Assembly (NCBI GenBank): GCA_037127315.1 | Contig: JBBBDQ010001456.1 | Span: 1,703,501 to 1,767,500 of the forward strand | From: Ascarosepion bandense | Lineage: Eukaryota; Mollusca; Cephalopoda; Sepiida; Sepiidae | Reading direction: 5' to 3' | DNA length: 64,000 bases | Part shown: positions 1-11,619 of the stretch, in pieces | Numbering within the stretch: the stretch's first letter is position 1 | Layout of the letters: each line of letters opens with the position of its first letter | Translations under genes and position numbers: made by a program | Notes under the pieces: generated by a model | What the model was told of the DNA's origin: nothing | Databases searched by the model: none | The model's input: only the letters and a program-made list of their open reading frames with translations

Positions 1-135
1 TAAATTACACAAAAATAAAAATAACACTGACATATCATTTTAACAGATTTTTTGTGTAATTTTGGTTAATATATGTTGAAATATTAAAGTAAATTTATTC
101 AATAAAACCACTTCAACCAAGACCACCAGATGAAT

Positions 136-689
136 TCAAAACTTCCGGCAACTCTTCTCGACAGTCTCCTTGTTTAAGTTGGTAAATACTGCCATAATCC
201 TTGCCTTCATTTCTCTTGTGTTACAAGGAGTTTTGTTGGTCTCTCTCTCAACTGCGCCCAACACATAGTCAAGAGGGTTGCAGTCTGGAGAGTTATGTGG
301 CCAGATGTAAGGGGTGATGTCAGAGAAATTGATAGCTATTACTGGATTCTCATGCTTGTGTAGTATGGTACAGAGATCTATTACCAGACAGTCACCCTCT
401 TGGTCCAAGGCAGCACTACCTCAAGGCACTTGATTCATGCCTCAGTGTTGAGTCTTGAGGCCCTGAGGAAAGATGAATGGAGACAACATTGCTACCACTA
501 GTGATCACTCCAAACATATTCATAATCACCATCAGACTCCTACAACTCTTTCCAAATCCTCTTCACTGTCCTCAGATTGACAGCCAAATACTCTGAAATT
601 TTTGTATTGAATTGGAAGATTCAATGGCATGCTGTACTAAGCAGTACAGCATGCCATTTCCAGATTTCTAATGGAGTGAATTGCGTCAT
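136..689 (-). pseudogene. mariner/Tc1-like transposase relic, internally decayed
   Basis: Relic of a cut-and-paste DNA transposase. On the minus strand the frame opens at 689 with a short helix-turn-helix-like start (MTQFTPLEIWKWHAVLL) and soon hits a stop. The C-terminal half reads open from 408 to 136 and holds the transposase signature around WPHNSPDCNPLDYVL, which resembles the last part of the mariner/Tc1 DDE/D catalytic core. The middle third is shortened and shifted in frame, so it cannot make an active enzyme. Full-length family members are around 340 residues; barely half is recognisable here. It lies in what is probably an intron of the PTP4A-like gene, in antisense orientation. I did not find convincing terminal inverted repeats; the downstream end may lie at or before position 1. 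The family assignment is by motif recognition only. Confidence 0.7.
623..658. repeat. perfect 16-bp inverted repeat (hairpin)
   Basis: Arms 623-638 and 643-658 are exact reverse complements around the 4-base loop AAGC. It lies inside the transposase relic, just after the start of the frame, so it probably arose from coding sequence plus mutation and need not be a functional hairpin. Confidence 0.85.
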
Positions 690-1088
690 AGTTCTCTTTT
701 CTTACAAACTGACCATACTATACTGTTCAGTTGACCAAAACAACACGTATGCGTAAAATTAAAAATATAAAATGACAAGCTGCTCATCACACTCCATACA
801 TAAGCGTTAATCTGTAATGCTAATGCTATTTCTTAAGGTTGCTTCTTAAAAATAAAAATGAACAATGGAAGGGAAAGTTTTCTTTGGAATTTAGTTTGTC
901 TGAAGTCTGTTTTCTGTGCATGCATGAAAGATAGGCTATTGTTCCATGTGGAAGAAAATGCAATTAGATAATGAATAATCTTTGCAGATGTAAGATTTGT
1001 TCCATCCATGTCAGCAGATTGAAAGTTACTGCAATTTAAATTTGGTATTAACTTAGAATTAAATCCATGACTGATAAACTTGAAAGAA

Positions 1089-1182
1089 ATGGCAACCTAT
1101 TGCAAAAAAAATCTGCCCAGTCAGTCATGAATTAAGAGACCTGATTGTCCAAGTGTGTATCAAGTATGGCACTTAACTGACT
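1089..1182 (+). mobile_element. SINE tail fragment
   Basis: This matches the 3' body of the full SINE at 48.66-48.96 kb. It shares the order ATGGCAACCTA, a CTGCCCAGTCAGTCATG block, a TGATTGTCCAAG block and the end GGCACTTAACTGACT. The tRNA-like head is missing, as is usual for truncated copies. Confidence 0.8.
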
Positions 1183-3655
1183 AAACTTGAAAGAAGTTCA
1201 AGTTACACTTACTGTCTATTAGCAAATTTATTGTGAGGAAAAAGAATCATTGTAGTTGCAAAAGTTTTGAAAATCAATAGTTATCTGAGGCTAAAAAGTC
1301 ATTTAAAAATTGAAATTTTATTGATGCAGATAAAAAAAAAAGGTGCAGATTAATTTAACATGAGAAAATGAAACCTCAAATTACTCGAGAAACTAGATTC
1401 AAGTGTAAGCAAAAAAAAATGTATTTCTTAGCTATACCATATATAAAATAGAAAATCTATTGTAATTGCTAGTTAATATTTGTATTCTCAATTCAACCAT
1501 ATCAAATAGTAATTTCTTTGCTCGCTATGTCATACAATCTTAAAAGTATCAAATTCCATTCATTAAAATAATGCAATACAAATGATGGATCTTCACATAT
1601 CACACAAACATACCAGAAAATTGCTCTTATAAAATTATTTGAATAAATATAGTTTTATTTTAATGTAAATTTCTACAAAGATACATGGTGATAGGAATTG
1701 GACCTCCAAGTAGAAAAATAATTCTTAAATATTGAAGCAAGCGGGTAAAGTATTACATGTAGAGTTACTGCTTAAAGGAGATGACACCACCTATTTATTA
1801 ATCTCACCTCCTGCATTGAAAGCCTGCATCTGTATGCACTTTTCTTGGTCCTAGTGGCATCCCAGTTATTGTGCAGCAATAATATCATTTAAAAAAAAGT
1901 TTAATGATAATTAACATTTGCAAATAACTATAATGTAAATTTAGTACTCAGTTTGATATCAAGGTTACATTCACATATTAAAAAAGAACTTACTCATGAA
2001 TTATTTTTAATTTTATCCCCAAATCAAAAGTGAGTGGAAGTATTTTATGATCTTTGAGGATCAAAAAAAACAAATTACTGCATTTTCATGAATGATGGAG
2101 CATCACTGAAAAATTTCAACTTTCAGAACAAGGTTCAGATTTTCTCATTGTGAATCTTTTCCCATTATTCTTGCTTGAAGATTGCATCTTTTTCATTAGA
2201 GCACCTGTTTATCCACCACAATGGTTCAATTAATTATATTGAGATCATGTCTTTTTGCTGGTCAGTCTTCCAGAAGTTAAACATCAACAAGAAATCATTT
2301 TTGTTACACATTATGTGTATCAAGTTGCACCATCATACTAACAAATTTCTCTATATTTGTAGTCTGGCAAAAGATTAGACTGCAATAAATTAATATAGTT
2401 TTCACTGTTTAGGTTTCCATTAACTTTAACCAATTTTCTTTTACCATTATTTTGATGCAACTCCACACCATTATGTGTCCACCAAATTTTACCATTTTTT
2501 GGTGTATCTTACCTTTTTTCTTTCTCTCGCTGTTCTTACATATTCTCTTGCATTAGAATGTAACTATTTTGCATTCATCTTTATAATTACTTGTTGCCAC
2601 TTTCCAGAATCTTATGTTCTTATGACAACTTCAGTGTTCTACTCTCATGTTTTTTTTTGTTTTTTTTTTTTATGCTCAGCATGCTGTATGACGTTGAAAC
2701 TTCACTTTTAAGACTGTATTCACTCCTCACTTTCCTAACTGTACCAAAATTCACAAGATGTTTCTTTCATCTCTTTCTAACATTTGTGGTTTCCAGTTTT
2801 CTTAGCACTTAAAACACTTCCAGTAGTAGTAAATGTATTTTGGATCATTTGAACATTCTTTCTGAAAATTCCCAGCTATCTCTTGTTGAGTCATCTTTTC
2901 CTTCAAGTTGCTTAAAGCAATGCATCTACTGTTACACAATATCTATGAAAACAAAACAACTAATTTTCTAGTCTTCAAAATCAATAAACACCACTTACAT
3001 AACCATACTGTTAAAGAATTTTAACTCCTTAATTTAAAAAAAAAAAAAAAAAAAGCAAAACAAAAATGTGTATAATCATTTTTTGATTTCTATCAAATGC
3101 ATAATTTTTTTTATTTTTGATACTTCCTATCCTAAAATTATTGCATTTGTATAGGCTTTGCCTACATTAAATGAGACTAGTATGTTATGGGCAGTAAGTT
3201 AATAATGTAAGTTTGAGCTTTACTAGCTCCCCCATACTTGTTGGTCCTGTGCCAAAATTAAGCTAAGCATCGTAAATAACAATTGAAAAAAAATATTATT
3301 TTGCGTGGCTTTAAATATAAGCTCTCCTATTTAAATGTAAGGAAATAAAAAGAAAAAATATAATTATAGCTTGTGGATAACCAGTCACAGTACTAGATCA
3401 ATACAATTCTAGATTGTCCTTGAGTAATGTTTGTCAGTCTTGGTCAACGAGTTTAATGGAAATTTGAACAATCAATATGTTGTGAAACTACTAATTTATA
3501 TTATTTACATACAATTCTTAATGTTATGGTATTAAACAGATTTATGGGAATAAATGTCCACAGTGTGGTGATGTTTAATCTATTGTAGTATCTACCTGGT
3601 TTGATAACTTTGCCAAATTTGGTCCTATTTAATAATAATTCTTGCACTACATGAC

Positions 3656-3675
3656 TTTATTTTTATTTTTTTCAG
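3656..3675 (+). promoter_or_regulatory. 3' splice site with polypyrimidine tract
   Basis: A T-rich run ends in TTCAG at 3671-3675, immediately before the recognisable PRL coding sequence. The first exon base (T3676) completes a codon begun in the previous exon, implying a phase-2 intron. Confidence 0.75.
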
Positions 3676-3784
3676 TAAGCGCAGAGGTGCTATCAATGCA
3701 AAACAGCTGCAATGGTTAGAGCATTACCGTCCAAAGTCTCGCTTAAAGATAAAGAATGCTCACAAACAATGCTGCATCAACTGA
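3676..3784 (+). CDS. PTP4A-like: terminal coding exon of a PRL-type protein tyrosine phosphatase (PTP4A family)
   Basis: This last exon encodes 35 residues after the split codon, then TGA at 3782-3784. It begins KRRGAINAKQLQWLEHYRPK, continues through a basic stretch (SRLKIKNAHKQ) and ends CCIN. The KRRGA(I/F)N-KQL-YLE-YRPK block is the conserved C-terminal signature of PRL phosphatases. They end in a polybasic region plus a CAAX box that is farnesylated and targets the small phosphatase to plasma and endosomal membranes. CCIN fits this box (C-aliphatic-aliphatic-X, with C in the second position as in known PRLs). The catalytic domain must be encoded by exons outside the window. No stop or frameshift is seen, so the exon looks functional. 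The sequence and motifs are seen directly, prenylation and localisation are family knowledge, and the gene identity is inferred from this tail alone. It was missed by a simple ORF search because it is short and lacks its own ATG. Confidence 0.88.
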
Positions 3785-4170
3785 GCTACTTAGATTTTGA
3801 GTCTCCTGGCTGATCACTCTACATTCAGCCTGCTACACAGGTACTATTATCAAGAAAACTGAGCTTAAAGTGATTATCCACTCTTAATGTACAGTTTCTA
3901 CTTCTTTTCTTAATTCACCTAAATTCTCTCGCTCTTCCCCAAGATTTTTTTTTCTCCCCCAATGTTTCAACTTCACTGTTTTCACGTTTTGTTCTTTTCT
4001 TTGTTTTATTTTTGTAACTTTTTTAAATTTCCTGGTAAACTGTTGATTATAGTGGTCTTTAATCTGTTTTTATTTTATCTAAAGGAACCTTTATTCCAAT
4101 ATATATATTTTCTATCCTTATCATTATGCCACTTATCTGCAGTGATTACAGGAGTTTCAATTATTTTCTT

Positions 4171-4173
<3 letters not shown>

Positions 4174-4202
<29 letters not shown>
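4174..4202. repeat. (AC)n microsatellite
   Basis: An uninterrupted dinucleotide run of about 14 units. Confidence 0.97.
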
Positions 4203-4205
<3 letters not shown>

Positions 4206-5767
4206 TTAAATTATCTTTAATTCAGCTCTAAATTCAAAACATTCATCATATTGAATAATCATCATTCACTGCTGATCTGGCAGAAAGTTCTAACTTGATT
4301 GCTGATTGGTTTGTCTGAAGTTAAGATTGTCCTTTTTTTTTTTTTTTACCTTCAACTCCCTCCCTTTCCTGTTTTTGTTTTTCTAAACAAACTTTACAGA
4401 AAAATAAACTGGATATAAGAACTTAGTACTCCCTCTCTCTCTTTCCCCCTCCTAAGCCTTTTTACAGATTAATCAAATTTTCATGTATATATTTTGTTTT
4501 ATTCATTTGAATTTTTTTTTTTTTTTTTTATTATGGCTTCAGTATAAAAATGCATGTGTATATAATTTTTCTTATTTGTGTGACGTATGAGAAAAATACT
4601 TTGGTATTTCCAATGTAACTTTTTGTGGTGGTGAATACAGTTTAGATTTTAACAGCAGCTGTCTCAAAAAATGTTTTAAGTTTTGGTGATGAAAATAGTT
4701 TCTGTAATGCATTCTAAGTAGCTGTCAGTTTATTTAGTACCGACAATCTGCCTCTCCTCTGGTAAAAACAATATTTACAGTTTTTATAAATTTCTTTTAC
4801 ACTTATTTTAAAAATAAATAAATCAATGAATTTTAATTAGGACATAAAAGAACTGAAAAAAGGAAAGTTTTAGCTGCTATCTATAGTGTACATTTCTGAG
4901 TTGTACTTAATGGATTCTTATATTTTCTCTTTCTCTTCAATATCAACAATTTAATTTAATTAAGGTATAAATAGTGTATTGCATGGTGAAAAAAAATTCC
5001 TTCAATTTTTAGTAGTTTTAATATGTGCTTTCTTTAGTCATCTTCATGTAACATACTGAAGAGAAGCCTTTTTTTTTTTTCTCTCAACTTTTCTCTTAAA
5101 TATGCTAATGCTTATAAAACCTTTGAGTAGTCTGTTTTTATCTGGCCAATTTTATCCTTTCACTTTCTTTTATCCATCCATACCTCTCTTTTGTTTTTCC
5201 TCTATCCCCCCCCACCCCACCCCGGCTCTCTCTGCTGGACATTCCATCAGTTCAGAACATGTTTATGTAGACTGCTACCTTTTTAACTAGTGCCTTTCTT
5301 GAATAAATCTCCTTATAAAGGTGGACTTTGATGATATGCTGCCTTTTTTTTTCTTTTCTTTTTTTTTTAAACTTTATTTGTTACATAATAAAATTTGTGC
5401 ACTATAAAAAGTATAGCTGATAGTATTTGCATTTCTGTTATGTAAAAATGACTTCTCTGGAAGAGACGCACAAACTCATATAGCTAGTCTTTTTACACTG
5501 TTCAAACTGAGGAAAAGATATTTTCTTTCTGTCAGCATTTGAGTTCATTAATATCTTGTCTATTTTCACAGCATTTCGATCAGTGTCCAAAAAATATTGC
5601 TCAAAAAAGTGAAAATGAAAATAATAGTATAACAGCTTATATATGCTATTGCTAAAGCCATTTACAGTTACAGCAATTCTTAGTCATTTTTAAATTTCAC
5701 CAAAGATCTAAAAAAAAAAAAAAAGTTATAAAAGTGTTTTAATTTCCTTGCAAAAAAAAAATCAGTT

Positions 5768-5779
<12 letters not shown>

Positions 5780-5805
<26 letters not shown>
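5780..5805. repeat. (ATT)n microsatellite
   Basis: About eight ATT units directly after a T run. Confidence 0.95.
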
Positions 5806-7186
5806 GAGGGGAAAAAATTGCTTCAAGTTTTAGTATCTTCACTTCATCTATTGATATATATCTACATGTATCATTTGTATTGTTACATTATTCCAAATGG
5901 TGTTTCCTATTCTTAAAAAGAACCATTACTATTCACTTCTTGTTTTTCTTAACTGAAGAAAGTTGGATACACTTTGGCAATTCTGTTGTCTAAGTTAACT
6001 CTGAAAATGCCCCATTTGGTTCTCAATGTAAACTGTTAAATGTGAAAGTAAAAAAAGAAAAATGCTTAAAATTTAATTCTCTTAAATATTTAACCTATTT
6101 GTGTAAATATATACATTTAACCAGACAGACCAGGCAATCACACTGAAACTTCTCTGACAGTTCTACTGATTGTTTGTTTTGTATTTTATTTTTCATTAAC
6201 ATTCAATCTGCTCTCATTTTCCACCAACCAAAAGACCATGTATCTAATTTATTTTATTGATAACTGAATCATCTTCTAGTAGTGTTTTTAATCCCTGTTT
6301 CAAAATAATAAAAAAAATATTACCACTGTCAGCTGCCACCTAATTATCCCCCCCTCCCTCCAAATCTACAACTCTCTCTAAAAAATTTTTTTTAAAGATT
6401 AACTGTTATAATCAACATTTATGGGCTTGGATCCCCCTTTCCTTATATAATGTGTGCTTTTATTTTATTTTTTTAATGAACTTGTGGAAAAGTTAAATGG
6501 TGAAGTTCCTCAAAATTAAATGAAATTTTGTACATTCAAAAGACAAATCAACTACTGTAATATTTTTTCTATAAAATTATTTCTGGGGTGTTTCAAGTAT
6601 CCAATGAAAGGTTAAAAAAAAACAAAATGAAAAAAAAACAATGCAGATGAAGTATTTTTGCAACACCTCCCTCCCTTTCCTCTCTCTCTCTCTCTTCACT
6701 ACTTCCTTCCAATCAACTTGATGACACTCAGGTAAATCCTATTTCTGATTCATTTGTCTTTAAACATTTCTTCACTGTTTTCTCAAATATTAAAGAGCTG
6801 TTAGCTGTCCCTTCTCCTCTTCTCTTTTTATCTCTCTCACTCACACACATTCTGTTGAGCACAAATTAGATATACGATAAAGCTTGAGGGTAGTGGGGTG
6901 CATCATTTGACCCTTGTTTCTACTTTGCCTCTTAGCACAACTTTACAAATGGTACATGCTGACATGAAATGTAAGTTCTCTCTGAGCTCATTTGAGCAAG
7001 CATGTCAGCTCTTGTTCTGTGCGTTGTCACATGATCTCTCTGGTAAGGCTACATAAAACAATTTACTTGGGAAGGAGGGATGTGTTTCCATTATCTTCAA
7101 TGTCAATGCATCAAAGTATAAAATTAAAAGCAATTTAAAGTATATAAGGTGATTATGTAAGATTTTCATTTTGCATAATTACTTTT

Positions 7187-7190
<4 letters not shown>

Positions 7191-7224
<34 letters not shown>
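7191..7224. repeat. (TG)n microsatellite
   Basis: Seventeen TG units, followed by a short GA run. Confidence 0.97.
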
Positions 7225-7226
<2 letters not shown>

Positions 7227-9261
7227 AGATATATTGCGAGTAGCAAATGATAAAATTCAAATGGCCTGTTTATAGGTAGAAATTATATTTTACTTTACTA
7301 GGTTTTGTATTCTACATAAAGGTATAGGAGTAATCAAGTGATTAAACATTTTTAACTATTAAAAACAAGGGGAAAATACATTCAAAAACTTCCTTTCAAC
7401 ATCATTAAATGTTTCACTTCTTCTTCAGTTTAAGATAATCAATGGAAGTGGAGACAAACAGCATGTTATTCTGTGTATACTTATGTTTTATCTTGGTATA
7501 AATATTTTGAGATTAAATTTCTTTCTAAACTGAATATTTGCTGTTGGTTCTAACAGATAATGTTTCCAGTTCTTAGCCATCAAACATGACTGTTAAATCA
7601 TATATTTTACAAGTGTGTGTATGTTTTTGTTTTTTTTTAATCATTTACTTGCTCTCTTCCTTCATCCTGCCTTGTATAGACTTTTTTTCTTTTAAACACT
7701 ACATTAGACAAACTATCAGGCAAACATTGAAGAAATAGGTATTGCTTTCTTCAAAAAATTGTTTAATGACCTTTGCCACAATATTTGCAGCATGTTGGTT
7801 AATAAATATTATGTAAAGGCTTTAACTTTTGATCAAAATTCATAACACAAGACTGCACTAGTTCTTGGTTCGAATATCATTGGCAGTTAATTTTGATACC
7901 TGTTTTCTTGTGACATTAAACACAGACAATTTTTCCATACCCCGATTCTCTTAACCATTGAAGATAGTTCTATTTAAATAATTTTTTCCTTTTAACATTC
8001 TAAAATTTTCTGAAGTACTTTTGAGGAGAAAAAATAAAAAGGCCAAAAATGTTAAATATTCTGTTGCTAAGAATTTTCTGTGATTGTGCAACAGTTTAAT
8101 TGGACTTTGTCTCTAGCCAGTATGTAAACATCTAATGATTGAATTGAACTCATCTAGTTATTGTATATGCTGTACTGAGGCCACCTGACACACCACTACC
8201 ACTACATCTTGTGTATTTTCCTTGGTTGAGATAGCTCCATTTTCATTTTTATCCTCCCTTAAAGATAAAATGATCATTTAAAAAATGATATTCGTCATAT
8301 CATTTGCTTATGACCTCACAAATTAAATCAGGACTATAACAAGTTTCACAGATAGGTGAAAAAGGGTACAATAAATGATATTTTGAGAATGATTTAAAAG
8401 CCTAACTATTATAATTGGAGGAAAACAATTTTTATACAATGGTTCCAAATTCCTCCACCTCAAAATATAACCATAGAATAGCTTGAAAATATTCTGTATT
8501 TTTCCAGTGAATGTTTAAACTTGGATTATTCCAATTAGCAGTAAGTTTTTTTTTGTTTTTTTTCTACTCTCATCTTTAAGAGGGTAGGCAAGCATTATAA
8601 TTCCTTCTCAATTTCCAATATACAAAATTGAACATAAGACAATTTTAAAATGTTTTTCTAACACAAAATAGTAAATTGCTTCTTTTTTTTCTCTCTCTCA
8701 CTCTCTTTGCAGCATAACCCTCCCCCACCCAAAAAAAGGTTAACGCCAAAACTCTCTCTCTCTCTCCTTTCCTTTCCTAAACTGTAATGTAAATAAATTC
8801 TGTTCCCTTCACAGACTCTGGGCTTTTGAAGACAGCCTGAACATTAATAAAATGCATTTTAAACAAACTAACAGATATGGCAAGTTTATCCCTTTTGACT
8901 TTTAGAGGTACTGCTATTTGTGTGGTGTCGGGGACAAAATAGGCCCAACACTTTCTATCTAACCACTCTAATTATTTTCTTTCTGAAAAGCCCACCTAAC
9001 TAGATGGGACCTTAACTGCAATGCAATTCATGATTATACAAGTATTACAAGCAGAATTCCACCGGCAGTCTTTCTCTTTCAGGGATGGTCATCTACAGGC
9101 TTCCCTGCCCACCCCTTTCTCCACCCCTACCACCACTCCACATGAAATGAGAGTTGTAGTGCCTCACAAGAAAAATCTTTTTGACAAGGTGGCTATCATG
9201 TGAAATTATTGCCGACATTGACAAGGGGGAAAAAAATCTTGTGTTACCAGAGTATTTCAGA

Positions 9262-9267
9262 AATAAA
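9262..9267 (+). promoter_or_regulatory. candidate polyadenylation signal AATAAA
   Basis: AATAAA is followed within 30-40 bases by a TG/T-rich stretch (TTTTGTTGTTATTTC), as expected for a cleavage site. It closes a 400-base stretch that is less AT-rich than its surroundings. Other AATAAA hexamers exist in the tract, so the choice is tentative. Confidence 0.35.
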
Positions 9268-9290
9268 AGTTGTCAGATAGAAATTACTAT

Positions 9291-10645
9291 TTTGTTGTTA
9301 TTTCTTTTATATCACAAAGGTTTTGAATCTGGCTTACACTTTAAAATCTAATATTTCTTCATATTGAAAAAATATGAAAAACTAGAAAGATCAATTTATG
9401 CCCAACTATAAATGTGCATTTTTTTTATTTTTTTATTATTATAAGAATGAGATTTCAATCTTGAAAAACTGTATTATATTCATGGCTGGAATTTAAAAAA
9501 AAAAGTTTGATAAAAATTCTATTCATGCTAAACTTGAAAGAAGTTGCTTGTTAAAACAATATAGTGAGTCATGGCTAGAAATGGAGGCCTTTTGTCAATC
9601 TAGAAGTGATGTTTTTCTAGTTTGTGTTTGTAGTTGGTTTAAGGAATTTTGCTTTTTACATTTGGAATAGCTTTAGCTTATTTAATTATATTTGTGATAT
9701 TTTGTACTACAAAATTAATGAAAAATTTAAGAACATGTAAAGTTAATGTCATGATTAAATCAATCCCATATTTTAGGTGTACAAAAAACTTCACATTTTT
9801 AAGTAAAAAAAAAAGTTACTTCCATAATTTTTGTTTGTGTCATTTTTATTTCAGAATTTGCTTTTGATATGGTTTTTGTTTATAACTGTTTTAATATGGA
9901 TAGTTAATTCAAAGATAAAAATGCATATAGCATTTCATACACCCTTGTTAACAGAATCGGAGGTGATGGGTCATGGAGGTGATTGCACAATGCAATTATA
10001 TATTTGTAATAAATTATCTTCTTTATTAAGGTCTTATCAAAATAAAGAAGATTGACTTTTCAAGCCTAATTATGCTCATAATCTTTAATGAATTTTGTGT
10101 AATGGTATCTCAATAGTGGAATCATGAATTACTGATATGTTTGTAAGATTTAAGTAAAACAATCCCTCTTTCTTTCTTTCTTTCTTTTTTTTTTTTTTCT
10201 CCAATAATTAATTCTTATCACTTAATTCTTGTATGTCATAAAAGAACCAAGTGGGTTATTATGTAACATTTGAAGGTTTCAATTTTATAAGACAAGTTTT
10301 TCATATTAGGAAATTTAAGACTAAAATTTTGTCAACTGACAGCTAGTGGAAGATAGAAAATACATTTTTTAATCTTCCAAGATAAGAGGTACAAAACTTT
10401 GTGAAATGGATGTCTAAAATGATATGATTATGTAACAAATAAATTGATTTGATGCTAGAAAGAAGTAAGTTGCCCAGATCAGCTTTTTTGTGGCATTTGC
10501 AATGATTTTCCCCTCTTCCAAAAAATTGGACTAATATATATATATAATTATACACACAGATTTCCTCCACTAAAATTACTTCTACAGTGTGATGTTGGAA
10601 TTCATGTCTTTTGTTATTACAAAAGGGGTGAGTGAATTTTAAAGA
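9291..10645. other. AT-rich tract without recognisable genes
   Basis: I see only T-rich and A-rich runs, a (CTTT)n-like stretch near 10170-10198 and a short TA run near 10535. No domain or repeat family was recognised. Confidence 0.5.
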
Positions 10646-10649
10646 AGCA

Positions 10650-11025
10650 AATCTTAAGTTTTTCCTTGACAACTGAACAATCTCCTCAAATATGAAGACT
10701 CAAAGCAACAGTAATGTGGTTCTACAAAATGATGAAGATACTGTGTGTCTAACGTGAGCAACAATGAGATTTTGGGATTATGGAAACTTATACTTAACAT
10801 CAGAAAGAGGTATTTGAAATGTCTGGGATATAAGGAGGGCTTGGAAAATTTGATACTCACAAGGTGCATAGAGGGATGGGAAAGCAGCATGTGACAGACT
10901 TAATGGACTTGCTCAAATGAATGGTAGAATATGGTTTGGGAGAAATAACAGACAAAACTTATTCCTAGCTCTTAATGTAGAGGACCATGATTGTCTACAT
11001 CCTGAAGGGACATGGCACATAAAAG
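10650..11025 (+). pseudogene. LINE 3' end, ORF2 C-terminal relic
   Basis: Degenerate C-terminal part of a non-LTR retrotransposon polyprotein. Read across frames it shows the end pattern seen in many animal LINEs: a GLENLILTRCIEG stretch (where intact copies have a GxIEGKRxRGRxR motif), then GRNNRQNLFLA or VEYGLGEITDKT, and finally MIVYILKGHGT. At least three stop codons and frame changes are present, so it is a dead fragment. The reverse transcriptase domain is absent. Recognition is by motif order and is moderately certain. Confidence 0.5.
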
Positions 11026-11307
11026 ATTTTGATCATTCATTAAACAGTTAAGAGCCTGGATTAATTCAAACCTAATGTTAGTTTTTGAACTATTAAATGT
11101 AAATTATATCACCTTTTCTTTAGGATATGTTTACTTGCCTTAGTATCGTTTCGATTGTTAGATTATACTTCAAGTTTACACATTTAGAGAAAATTGCAAA
11201 GGTCAGTGCTCAAAAATTCTAATAAATGGCGCTTTTTTTATTTCCAGATCTTCAGTGTATACATGACTGATTGTGATATTGGAATTTTGTAGGGTAGCAC
11301 AGATGAG

Positions 11308-11528
11308 CCTCTTGTTCCCTGTTTAGGATGTGGTTTCCAGCTTTCTCTTTTCCAATCTTCTCACTTTGCTTGCTTTCTTTCTTTCTTTTTTTTTTTTTTC
11401 AATTGGAGTAGATCTATCCATCGCCCGGTTCACACTCCACCCACGTCTATTGAACAGGTTAAGAGGCTCATCTCTTGTTCCCTGTTTAGGACGTGGTTTC
11501 CGGCTTTCTCTTTTCCAATCTGTTCACT
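11308..11528. repeat. direct repeat of a 58-bp unit, offset 163 bp
   Basis: Copies 11308-11365 and 11471-11528 differ at about five positions. Between them are a CTTT run and a T run. The first copy ends in AATCTTCTCACT and the second in AATCTGTTCACT. It may be a duplicated or retro-copied segment; I do not recognise the family. Confidence 0.85.
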
Positions 11529-11580
11529 ATTACGTAGCCCCCTGCACATCAGTGGCGTTACCGCCTTGCTCAGGGTGATA

Positions 11581-11583
<3 letters not shown>

Positions 11584-11612
<29 letters not shown>
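11584..11612. repeat. poly(T) run, 29 bases
   Basis: A long T run separates the 58-bp direct repeats from the Penelope-type terminal repeat. It could be the reversed poly(A) tail of a minus-strand retro-insertion. Confidence 0.9.
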
Positions 11613-11616
<4 letters not shown>

Positions 11617-11619
11617 GTA

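Larger units (their letters stand above)
690..3675. other. AT-rich non-coding tract, probably intron of the PTP4A-like gene
   Basis: No coding segment is supported here. The tract is AT-rich with short A and T runs, including an A run at about 3036-3053. Because it ends in a splice acceptor at 3675, I infer that it is intron of the gene whose last exon follows. I searched by eye for the preceding PRL exon, which should hold the HCxxGxxR phosphatase loop, and did not find it; it must lie upstream of the window or have gone unrecognised. A SINE tail sits at 1089-1182. Confidence 0.5.
3785..9290 (+). other. probable long 3' UTR and downstream flank of the PTP4A-like gene
   Basis: No protein-coding segment is supported. 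The tract directly follows the PRL stop codon and is AT-rich with many T runs. It holds (AC)n at 4174-4202, (ATT)n at 5780-5805, (GT)n at 7191-7224 and CT-rich runs near 6680 and 8755. I see little recognisable transposon sequence, in contrast to the rest of the window, which fits a selected transcribed 3' UTR. Where the transcript ends is unknown: AATAAA occurs at several places, including 9262. Short ORFs here (for example at 2475, 3962 and 9021) have low-complexity composition and look like chance. Confidence 0.45.

Noticed and set aside
2475..2812. Overlapping Phe/Leu-rich ORFs that look like membrane proteins
   Set aside because: They arise from T-rich DNA in presumed intron, overlap in two frames and show no conserved motif.
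3962..4231. 89-residue ORF ending in a His-Thr repeat
   Set aside because: The repeat is the (AC)n microsatellite and the rest is T-rich sequence after the PRL stop codon.
5182..5224. C-rich run as a possible G-quadruplex
   Set aside because: The run of C tracts near 5205-5223 is too irregular to support a four-tract quadruplex on either strand.
10343..10890. Two minus-strand ORFs of 109 and 78 residues
   Set aside because: No domain was recognised, and the right-hand one is antisense to a LINE C-terminal relic.
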